A stretch of 24,207 nucleotides of DNA from Gemmatimonadota bacterium (GTDB lineage: Bacteria; Latescibacterota; UBA2968; UBA8231), in NCBI GenBank assembly GCA_009840005.1, contig VXOR01000055.1:101169-125375 (forward strand), in the 5' to 3' direction. Both the position numbers and the translations under genes were made by a program. Shown here one piece after another: positions 7,538 to 14,969 of this stretch; the stretch's first letter is position 1, and each line of letters begins with the position of its first letter. Below the pieces are notes generated by a model. It had not been told where the DNA came from. It ran no database searches and saw only the letters and a program-made list of their open reading frames with translations.

Positions 7538-10500
7538 ATGAATGTGCGCAACGGACTGGCGTACAGGCTGTTAGCTCTCGTCGTGTTAGCAACCTCATGG
7601 GCCGTGGCTGCCGAGGAACCTCCCGTGTTAAAAGCGCTAGTCGTGTTCGGCAAGTTCAAAGGCGAATTGCCGGGGGTTGATGCGCCGCCGGCTTGGGCGG
7701 AAGACATTTTCGATCCCGAGCGTCCGGGCAGTGTTAGCCACTTTTACGATGAGATGTCCTTTGGGCAGCATCGCGTTCGCGGCGAGATCGCTCCGCGCTG
7801 GTATGCGGCCGAGCAAACCGCCGAGTACTATGCCGCCGACAATCGGCTAGAGAAGGGGAAATTCTCCGAGTTGGCCTTGGATATCCTGCAAAAAGCCGAT
7901 CGAGATATAGACTTTGCGCGATTTGATAATGACGGGCCAGATGGGATTCCCAACTCCGGCGATGACAATGGGATCGCGGATATAGTGTTTCTGGTGATGG
8001 CTTCCATCCCTCGCAATGTCTTGATCGGCGCGGCTACGGGCATCTCCCATTTAGGCTTTGCAGCGATCTATGAGACTGGCGATTGGGGTGCGAAAGGCCG
8101 ACCAATACGGGTCCATCCCGATCGGGGGACTCTGCAACAGGGGCGAACTTTTGCCGAAACAGTGGGCATTATGTGTCACGAGTACGGCCATGTGCTGGGA
8201 TTGACGGACCTGTACGATGTGGATTTTATCGCGCAAGCGGAGCCGCGCAGCCCGGAAGACGATTCGGCCGGAATTGGCAAGTGGGGGTTGATGGGGTGGG
8301 GAACCCTCGGTTGGCGCGGGGAAGGGCCGAATAGCCTGTCAGCGGTTAGTCGCTGGCGGTTGAATTGGGTCGATGTGGAAGAGCCATCGCAGTCTTCGCA
8401 GATGATCCGCTTAGAGGCTATATCGGCGGGGGGCAAGGTGTTCAAAATTCCCCTGGGAGCCAAGGAGTTTTTTCTGCTGGAGTATCGGCAGAAAGGGGGA
8501 TCGTACTACGACCGTTACATTCCTGCGGAGGGCTTGTTGATATGGCACGTCATTTGGCACGGTTCCGGGCCCTCCAAGCCCTACGAGGCCGATTTGGAGT
8601 GCGCGGATGGGCGCTGGCAGGGGAGAGGGTATCCCGCTGGCGAAGTGGCCGACCCGTTGGCGGGCGGCGACAATCTGGATTTTTGGGCGCACGACCAGGA
8701 CTATGCCCGCGCACACGGGGGTAATCTCGGCGACGCGACCGATCCGTTTGACGGCGTTCGCTTTAGGGCGTTTACACCGGAGACCAATCCCAACAGCGAT
8801 AGTCAATACGGCGACAGCGGCGTATATCTAGAGGATATCCAAATCGCCGACGGGATGCTCTCCGCCCAACTGACGATACCCCCGTTGAATATCGTCGTCG
8901 AGTCGGTCGAGTGGGTGGATGCCGACCGCGATGGGGTCTTCTTGGCTGGCGAACCAGTGGAGTGCGTTTTTGCGTTGACCAATATCGGTTTGATCGGGTC
9001 GGATTCACTGCACGTATCTTTGCGGAGCACGGATGGCTCCGTCATCATAGAGCAGCAAACGACCTCGTACCCAGCACTCAGAGCCGACAAGACGACTTGG
9101 GGGCCGGGCAGTAGGGGCTATCCGCGCTTCTCATTTGACCCGGAGATCGCCGATGGTCATACGGCGGAATTTGTCTTGGAAGTGGGCATGGGCGGTGAAA
9201 TCGTGCGGCGGCACGCTCTTAGAGCGACGGGTAGCTCCCCCAAAGTCGAGATTGAGCAGGTAGCCGTAATCGACACAATTGGCAATGGCGATGGGCGGGT
9301 ACAGCGCGGCGAATTTGTGCGGTTGGAGCTGACGTTGGCTCCCAAGAGGCCGGAGTTCTTTGCACTTGCGACCTTCTCATTGCGCTCAGTTGATGAGTGG
9401 GTGATGCTGGTGGGGAAGCCTGAAGTGGAATTTTCACCCCAATCAGTGCCGGTCACCAGCAAGCATAATCCAGAGTTTTTGGTCCGGGGCGATGTCGCAG
9501 CGGGGTCGAGTCTTGAATTTGAATTTGCGACTAGCACGGCGTACGGGACGTGGGAGGATACGCTCGTCGTGCGCGTGAGCGAAGGCGACGACGCGACGCC
9601 TCCGAGGATTGGATATCCATATTTTACCATTAGCCGCGACCTCCTGCGCGTGGCAGTGCCGACAAGTGAGTTGTTAGACGGCAGTGCAATAGATTCTGCG
9701 TGGGTGGTTGTGCGCGACGCCAAAAATGAGGTGCCGATAACCGAGCTCCCCCTGCGCTGGGACGATGAGCTATGGACTGGGGATTGGACGGGTGCTGCGG
9801 GACAGAAGCTGCGATTGCAGTTGGTCGCCGTTGATCAACACGGCAACCAAGGTGCGGGCGTGCTGGCCGATGCACACATCCCGCCGATGGCATCGGCGGT
9901 GTCTGTCGGTCCGTGGCAAGCAGTGGACCTGCCCGCAGGCGATGCGTTTGGTGTACTGGACATGCATTTTGCCCCGAACGACCCCGAGGTGCTCTATGCA
10001 GCGCGTCGAGATGGTATATGGCGCAGTAGCGATGGCGGGGTGAGTTGGAGCGCGACCGGAATGATGGATTACCAGCGACCGCTGTCCGTAGATGCCCACA
10101 CGCCGTGGCGGGTGTACGTTGAACCTAATCTCGTCAGCACGGACGGTGGGATGACGTGGAATGAGTTGGATATTCCGGGGGAGGCTCCGTCCTTAGTTGC
10201 CCTAGAAGACGTGGGGCGGCACGGGCTGATATACGCCAACAGCGGCGGGAAAGACGCAGAACTGCTCGTCTCCGCGGATGGGGGCATTTCATGGCGAGCC
10301 GTGGGTATGCGCGGTCTTTCCGAGATGCGTGTCCATCCGCAGGTGGCCGGATTGATCTACGGGCGTAGGGATTCCAGCTTGTATTACAGCGACAACGGCG
10401 GTAGTACATGGGAGAAGCAACGTCTGCCGCGCCATTTTCGGCGCATCCTACCCGATCCGTGGGAACCTGACGGATTGTACGCGACCTCGGGAGATACCCT

Positions 10501-12178
10501 GTGGTATAGCGCCGATCGCGACGGTCGTTGGCAGCCTCTTGCACCGCAGTCGAGCGAAAGGTGGCCCTTTATTAAAATTGCGCCTTCTCGCCGTCGCCAA
10601 GGGCTTGTTTTTGCTTGGGAGGGTAGCGGCTTGCCTAGCGAGTTATGGCGCTCTGAAGACAGTGGCAGGCATTGGAGCGTTATGAGTTCGGTGTCTTACG
10701 CACGTGTAGATACCCTCATACCCAATCCTCACGATGCCGATCATCTATACATAATAGATCGCTTTTTTCGCCGCTCTGCAACGCTATGGGAGACTCGCGA
10801 TACTGGGGAAACTTGGCAGACGGTTCGCATACCGAATGCGAGTACTTTTATCGGGGTCATCAGAAGCGATGGGGCAGGGAATTTCTTCGCTGGCTCTGAG
10901 AAGTGGCTCAAGGCGCGAGAGGATGCGGATTTAGTAGATTGGAGTCCGGCGCTCCTAGCGAGCCGAAATGCCGGTGGGGCTTGGGAGTGGATTACGAGGA
11001 TAGGATTTTTTAAGAGTTCTTGGTCCAACTATCGCAATGATAGCATTGAAGCCCTCGCTGTAAACTCCGCACATATCATAGCTCATACCGGACAGGGATA
11101 TGTGCGCAGCGACGACGGCGGCCAAACGTGGGAACGGTTCGATCCTCCCGGAGATAGAGGAAGCGCGGGTTCCTATGCGGTAATAGCGGTGGATCCTCAC
11201 GACCCCTCGGTGTGGTGGCGGATTCTGCGCGGAGTATGGCGGAGTACCGATGGTGGGACGACTTGGGAGGAGCGCGGTCCCATCGGAGGGCTTTACGATG
11301 GGCGGGGCCGTTCAACCGTCAGGTGGTTCACTGGAGAGGAAGCAGGAGCACGCGGCCTCATACTAGACCCAAGCCGCGAAGGCCATGTGGCCGTTGCCGC
11401 CGGTGGCACGGTGTGGAATAGCACCGACGCTGGGCAAACGTGGCGACCGCTCACCGTGCTCAAGACCGAGGGATTGATGGTGGAAGCGCTGGCGGTTCAT
11501 CCCGAGTTTTTCCCTCGTTGGTACGCCGCCACCCAGGCCGGCGTCTATGTGTCCAATGACGCGGGAAGATCGTGGTTAAAGACGCTGGTTTTATCGGAAG
11601 GGCCGGAGTACTCGGACAATAGGTCGTTTTTGCAAGGTCGGCGATTGCGCATTCGCTTCGCGCCCCAAGACCCAAACCGGGTGTTCGTCACCGATGGTCT
11701 CAAGCTGTTTGAATCGCGGGACGGAGGCCAGCGTTGGCGCGATATTGGGCAGAGCTTGGAGGGCTATCCGTGGTTTAACGATGTGGCGATCCACCCGGCG
11801 ACTCCTGAGTGGGTGTATGCGGCGACACCACGGGGTCTGTTTCGCTTGCGGTCCGAAGGCATTGATACGGCTGTCCAAGGTGCTGTCGCCGCGTTACCTG
11901 CCGCGTCTGCATTGCTGCCGAACTACCCCAATCCGTTTAACAGTAGGACGATCCTGTGCTACCGGCTGACCCACGCTGGCGCGGCAGAATTAGTTGTATA
12001 TGACCTGTTGGGGCAACGGGTGCGGACAATCGCTAAGGGGGTGCAGCCGGCCGGCGAGTACCAAATACCGTGGGATGGGCGGGATGAAGAAGGGCGGCTG
12101 GTGGGCAGTGGCGTATATCTGTTGAGGTTAAAGGCCGGTGACGAGGTGCATACTGGAAAATCCGTGTTGATCCGCTGA
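7538..12178 (+). CDS. Giant secreted M6-like metalloprotease with Asp-box propeller and FlgD-like sorting domain
   Basis: A 1546-residue exported protein. Residues 1-25 are a signal peptide ending near AVAAEE. Residues about 30-440 form an M6 (immune-inhibitor-A-like) peptidase: zinc motif HEYGHVLGLTDLYD (214-227), plus SVSHFYDEMSFGQHRV near 65 and an IGKWGLMGWG segment near 245. Residues about 450-780 look like beta-sandwich domains. From about 800 to 1450 there are a dozen Asp-box motifs of the form S-x-D-x-G-x-x-W (for example SSDGGVSWS, STDGGTTWE, STDAGQTWR), which build sialidase/sortilin-type beta-propellers. The last ~90 residues (NYPNPFN to the end, after about 1456) are an FlgD-like domain typical of T9SS-like C-terminal sorting. 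Probably surface-attached or secreted; substrate unknown. Its stop is 6 bp from the stop of the convergent kinase gene. Confidence 0.9.
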   Translation: MNVRNGLAYRLLALVVLATSWAVAAEEPPVLKALVVFGKFKGELPGVDAPPAWAEDIFDPERPGSVSHFYDEMSFGQHRVRGEIAPRWYAAEQTAEYYAADNRLEKGKFSELALDILQKADRDIDFARFDNDGPDGIPNSGDDNGIADIVFLVMASIPRNVLIGAATGISHLGFAAIYETGDWGAKGRPIRVHPDRGTLQQGRTFAETVGIMCHEYGHVLGLTDLYDVDFIAQAEPRSPEDDSAGIGKWGLMGWGTLGWRGEGPNSLSAVSRWRLNWVDVEEPSQSSQMIRLEAISAGGKVFKIPLGAKEFFLLEYRQKGGSYYDRYIPAEGLLIWHVIWHGSGPSKPYEADLECADGRWQGRGYPAGEVADPLAGGDNLDFWAHDQDYARAHGGNLGDATDPFDGVRFRAFTPETNPNSDSQYGDSGVYLEDIQIADGMLSAQLTIPPLNIVVESVEWVDADRDGVFLAGEPVECVFALTNIGLIGSDSLHVSLRSTDGSVIIEQQTTSYPALRADKTTWGPGSRGYPRFSFDPEIADGHTAEFVLEVGMGGEIVRRHALRATGSSPKVEIEQVAVIDTIGNGDGRVQRGEFVRLELTLAPKRPEFFALATFSLRSVDEWVMLVGKPEVEFSPQSVPVTSKHNPEFLVRGDVAAGSSLEFEFATSTAYGTWEDTLVVRVSEGDDATPPRIGYPYFTISRDLLRVAVPTSELLDGSAIDSAWVVVRDAKNEVPITELPLRWDDELWTGDWTGAAGQKLRLQLVAVDQHGNQGAGVLADAHIPPMASAVSVGPWQAVDLPAGDAFGVLDMHFAPNDPEVLYAARRDGIWRSSDGGVSWSATGMMDYQRPLSVDAHTPWRVYVEPNLVSTDGGMTWNELDIPGEAPSLVALEDVGRHGLIYANSGGKDAELLVSADGGISWRAVGMRGLSEMRVHPQVAGLIYGRRDSSLYYSDNGGSTWEKQRLPRHFRRILPDPWEPDGLYATSGDTLWYSADRDGRWQPLAPQSSERWPFIKIAPSRRRQGLVFAWEGSGLPSELWRSEDSGRHWSVMSSVSYARVDTLIPNPHDADHLYIIDRFFRRSATLWETRDTGETWQTVRIPNASTFIGVIRSDGAGNFFAGSEKWLKAREDADLVDWSPALLASRNAGGAWEWITRIGFFKSSWSNYRNDSIEALAVNSAHIIAHTGQGYVRSDDGGQTWERFDPPGDRGSAGSYAVIAVDPHDPSVWWRILRGVWRSTDGGTTWEERGPIGGLYDGRGRSTVRWFTGEEAGARGLILDPSREGHVAVAAGGTVWNSTDAGQTWRPLTVLKTEGLMVEALAVHPEFFPRWYAATQAGVYVSNDAGRSWLKTLVLSEGPEYSDNRSFLQGRRLRIRFAPQDPNRVFVTDGLKLFESRDGGQRWRDIGQSLEGYPWFNDVAIHPATPEWVYAATPRGLFRLRSEGIDTAVQGAVAALPAASALLPNYPNPFNSRTILCYRLTHAGAAELVVYDLLGQRVRTIAKGVQPAGEYQIPWDGRDEEGRLVGSGVYLLRLKAGDEVHTGKSVLIR

Positions 12179-12184
12179 GTTGCC

Positions 12185-12805
12185 CTACAAAGCGTCTAGG
12201 ACGACCGCGACCTGTTCTTCAGTGGGTGTACTACCGTCGAGGATCAAATCTGCGTAGCGGGCGGTGGGCTGGACGTGGCGGTGGTACATTGGGCGGACCT
12301 GCTCTTGGTATTGGACGCGGATTGAAATAGGGGAACGGCCGCGCTCGACGCGGTCGCGGGCGAGGCGACGCTCTAAGCAGAGCGCGTCGGCAGCGGTGAC
12401 GAAGAGGCGCAGGTGGTAGAGGGCGTTGATGTCGGGCCAGTAGAGGGCAAAGAGGCCCTCGACGAGCAGGAAGTCGGTGGGGGTAAGGCCCTGTTGGTGC
12501 GCTTGGCGCGTGTGGGTAGCAAAGTCGTACACGGGGATTGCGACGCGGTGGCCGGCGGCTAGCTGGCGGAGATCCGCGGCGAGACGCTGGTGATCCATGG
12601 CCTCGGGGGCATCGAAGTTGACGCGGGCTCTTGCGGCTGGGGGGAGGTCGGCTAAGTCGCGGTAGTACGCGTCTAGGGAGAGCACAGTGGCCGGGCCGGG
12701 TAGGCGAGTCTGGAGGGAGCGGGCAAGCGTGGTTTTACCGGCACCGGATGGTCCGGCTAGGCCGATGAGGTGGGGCGACCCTTTAGCTTTGGAATGGGGC
12801 TGCAT
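12185..12805 (-). CDS. udk: Uridine kinase / phosphoribulokinase-family nucleoside kinase
   Basis: A 206-residue cytosolic P-loop kinase of the length usual for uridine kinase, which phosphorylates uridine or cytidine with ATP or GTP in pyrimidine salvage. Walker A is GPSGAGKT (18-25). The LSLDAYYRDL segment, VNFDAPEAMD and FLLVEGLFALYWPDI match family blocks for substrate and metal binding; RRLARDRVERGRSP matches the lid arginine helix. Convergent with the protease gene, with only 6 bp between the stops. Upstream (134 bp) lies the divergent methyltransferase. The Shine-Dalgarno is weak (GAG about 9 nt before the ATG). Another phosphoribulokinase-like substrate cannot be excluded. Confidence 0.85.
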   Translation of the reverse strand: MQPHSKAKGSPHLIGLAGPSGAGKTTLARSLQTRLPGPATVLSLDAYYRDLADLPPAARARVNFDAPEAMDHQRLAADLRQLAAGHRVAIPVYDFATHTRQAHQQGLTPTDFLLVEGLFALYWPDINALYHLRLFVTAADALCLERRLARDRVERGRSPISIRVQYQEQVRPMYHRHVQPTARYADLILDGSTPTEEQVAVVLDAL

Positions 12806-12832
12806 TCTTGACTCGTAAGATACCGTCTATAA

Positions 12833-12917
12833 GTTCAAAAAGATAGGGTTGTGGGAACGATCCGATGCGTGTAATCCTTCCACCAGCGAGATTCCCACTC
12901 CCATTGGTGTTCAAAAA
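12833..12917. promoter_or_regulatory. Candidate control region of the methyltransferase gene
   Basis: The 134-bp gap between the kinase and methyltransferase starts contains a 9-bp direct repeat GTTCAAAAA (12833-12841 and 12909-12917). Between these is a 7-bp perfect inverted repeat GTGGGAA (12851-12857) / TTCCCAC (12892-12898), with a related CTTCCAC at 12877-12883. Such clustered short repeats upstream of a methyltransferase are what an operator would look like, but no regulator site has been demonstrated. The promoter itself is not clear. Confidence 0.35.
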
Positions 12918-12939
12918 ATTATGAAGAAAGGAAGAGCCA

Positions 12940-13878
12940 ATGAACCAAATCGGGCCTTTCCCGATCAATAAGACCCACGAAGGCGACTGTTTAGACCTGA
13001 TTCCGCAACTTCCAGACGAGTCCGTGAACATAGTTGTGACGAGTCCGCCCTATTGGGGGCAAAGGCACTCGGAAGGGATCGGTATCGAAAAAGACCCGAG
13101 GGATTATCTACGGTTTCTCACAAAAGCCTTTACGGAAGTTTTACCGAAGTTGAGGCCGGAAGGGATTCTTTGGATCAATATGGGAGACGCCTACAACACC
13201 CCTGTGAACTGGAATCAGAAAGCATGGAAATTCAGCACCTTGGGGGCAAAAAAACAAGGCTTTGCGGAAGACAATTCAGCGTACACCAAACCACGGGCGC
13301 GACGAAAAGCATTTATCGACAGAGATGAAACGTGGCTTCAGTATGGCAATCTTTTGGCGCTCCCATATCGTCTTATTATCTCTCTTTGCGACGCGGGTTA
13401 CTTGTTCCGGGGAGAAGTGATTTGGCGAAAGAAAAATGCCATGCCAGAAGGCCGTTGCCGACGCCCGCATCGTCAACACGAATCGATTTACTTGCTGACA
13501 AAGAGCGAGCGGCATGGTTTTCGCGTAACGCCCCCGATTAAGAGCGTGTGGGAGTTCGCAAACGAGAAAATCGACGGGCTCAAGCATTTCTCACGCTTCC
13601 CCAAGGAATTGCCAATTCGTTGCATTAAGGCGTACGGAACCTGTGGAGAAGATGTTGTGGTTTTAGACCCGTTCTCTGGCTCGGGCACTACAGGAATCGC
13701 GGCACTGACCCTTGGCTGTTCCTACATAGGATTTGAAGTTGACCCCGAGCAAGTTCAGGCCTCCAACAAACGCTTAGAGGAAAGCAAAGGGCCAAATTTG
13801 GAATTATTTCCGAAATCGGCGACTCTCCGAAATGACGAACCTAGTGAAGGCATCGTCCGGGTCGGTGAAGTCACATGA
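12940..13878 (+). CDS. Type II DNA methyltransferase, beta-class, probably N4-cytosine
   Basis: A 312-residue SAM-dependent DNA methyltransferase. The catalytic motif TSPPYW (34-39) comes first and the SAM-binding motif DPFSGSGTTG (243-252) last, the order of beta-class N4C/N6A enzymes. SPPY rather than DPPY favours N4-methylcytosine. The middle (about 100-190) is the target-recognition region. A good Shine-Dalgarno (AGGAAG) precedes the ATG by about 6 nt. It is divergent from the kinase gene and convergent with the endonuclease gene, overlapping its 3' end by 75 bp. Role: protects host sites against the adjacent endonuclease. Composition is less GC-rich than the flanks, as is usual for acquired restriction systems. 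Target sequence not deducible; a CCGG-containing site is plausible from the partner. Confidence 0.9.
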   Translation: MNQIGPFPINKTHEGDCLDLIPQLPDESVNIVVTSPPYWGQRHSEGIGIEKDPRDYLRFLTKAFTEVLPKLRPEGILWINMGDAYNTPVNWNQKAWKFSTLGAKKQGFAEDNSAYTKPRARRKAFIDRDETWLQYGNLLALPYRLIISLCDAGYLFRGEVIWRKKNAMPEGRCRRPHRQHESIYLLTKSERHGFRVTPPIKSVWEFANEKIDGLKHFSRFPKELPIRCIKAYGTCGEDVVVLDPFSGSGTTGIAALTLGCSYIGFEVDPEQVQASNKRLEESKGPNLELFPKSATLRNDEPSEGIVRVGEVT

Positions 13879-14967
13879 ATAAATCCGTGCCTTTGCTAAG
13901 GGAGTATCGGGAGGGGTCGGACGAGTGTTGCTATTGTAGGAAAAGCACGCTGAGAAAAAGCCGTCACTTTCTATGTCTTTTCTCTTAGCGTTCCTTTGAT
14001 CCTGACCTTCTCCGGTAAAGATTTTGCCTAATTCGCCACGATTGACGGGCTCCGGACTAGGCCCACTCTTGCAGTCCATCGTCCATAGTGGGGAAATGTA
14101 ACGGGCATCAACCAGTGCTTGACTCATAGGAACATCGTCTGTCCGGCGTTCCGCAAAACTCGCCTTGACGTGAACGACCCCAATCATCCGTTCGTTTACA
14201 CCCTCGCCGACCGTTAGCATAATATCCACTTTGTCTGTTTCAAGGCGGTGCCCAACGTCGATACCGTGAAGAATCCTCGCCTTACGCTCGGAATCTTTAC
14301 GTACCATGTTGATTCCTTGTTCTGCCAGAGTGGCACCGTAATGTTTTTCGAGAACCAACTCCAAGGCCCAACCAGCAGTTCGTTTCCAGCTTTGCGCAAA
14401 GTCTAAGCGAGCATACTGGGCAGGATGGTTGTATGGGTCACAGTAGGCGCGATATACTAGAAACCACCAGAGATCAGAGGGGTTAGCTTGAGGCCAGAGT
14501 TCAACGGCTTTTATAAACGCATTGGCCACACTTTCCATCTTAATCGTCTTGGCTCGCTGCTCTCCAATCCCGGAGTCGGCGAGCTGAGCAAGCCCATTTC
14601 GCAACGTCAGGACTATTTTCGTGAACTGTTCCACAGTAGCACCTTCAAGGCGGTACGTAGCGTCGTATTCACCATAAGGCAAGTGAAGAACGAGATCATT
14701 GTCGACTTCTTCTGGGGTAATTGAGCGTTTTATGGACGGAGCGTTTCCTTCTATGCCTTCTGCAAGGTCGCGCAGGGTTTTGCCATAGAGTGAGAGAAGA
14801 GATATAACCACATCCAGACCGGGGAGGGCCGCACCCCTCTCGAACGCGTGGACCCATCCTGGCCCCAGAACAAGGTTACTTTCGACCTGCTCAGGCTCAA
14901 GTTGGGCTTCCTGACGAAATGTATGCAGTCGCCGAAAAAGCTGTGAGAGATAATCGATATTGGTCAT
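13804..14967 (-). CDS. Probable type II restriction endonuclease, BsaWI-like, with HTH-like N-terminal domain
   Basis: A 387-residue protein. The start at 14967 is preferred because longer versions run into the upstream PolX gene. Residues 11-75 (FRQEAQLEPEQVES...GWVHAFERGAALPGLDVVISLL) have the spacing of an XRE-type helix-turn-helix. Residues about 235-312 carry DKVDIMLTV (D248), GVVHVKAS (K268), AERRTDDVPMS and LWTMDCK, the PD-(D/E)XK-type pattern that I associate with the BsaWI family (WCCGGW-type cutters). The pairing with an adjacent convergent methyltransferase supports restriction. BsaWI itself has a helical N-terminal part, so the HTH may be DNA-binding for cleavage rather than regulation. 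The ATG lies 2 nt after the PolX stop, with a weak ribosome site. Family assignment from memory of motifs; moderate certainty. Confidence 0.75.
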   Translation of the reverse strand: MTNIDYLSQLFRRLHTFRQEAQLEPEQVESNLVLGPGWVHAFERGAALPGLDVVISLLSLYGKTLRDLAEGIEGNAPSIKRSITPEEVDNDLVLHLPYGEYDATYRLEGATVEQFTKIVLTLRNGLAQLADSGIGEQRAKTIKMESVANAFIKAVELWPQANPSDLWWFLVYRAYCDPYNHPAQYARLDFAQSWKRTAGWALELVLEKHYGATLAEQGINMVRKDSERKARILHGIDVGHRLETDKVDIMLTVGEGVNERMIGVVHVKASFAERRTDDVPMSQALVDARYISPLWTMDCKSGPSPEPVNRGELGKIFTGEGQDQRNAKRKDIESDGFFSACFSYNSNTRPTPPDTPLAKARIYSCDFTDPDDAFTRFVISESRRFRK

Positions 14968-14969
14968 GT

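Noticed and set aside
12808..12833. TTGACT / TATAAG as a promoter for the methyltransferase
   Set aside because: The spacer is only 14 bp, too short for a normal sigma70 promoter, and it overlaps the kinase ribosome-site region.
12806..12939. Small separate controller (C protein) gene between kinase and methyltransferase
   Set aside because: The gap is 134 bp, with no start-ribosome-site-ORF combination long enough for an HTH protein.
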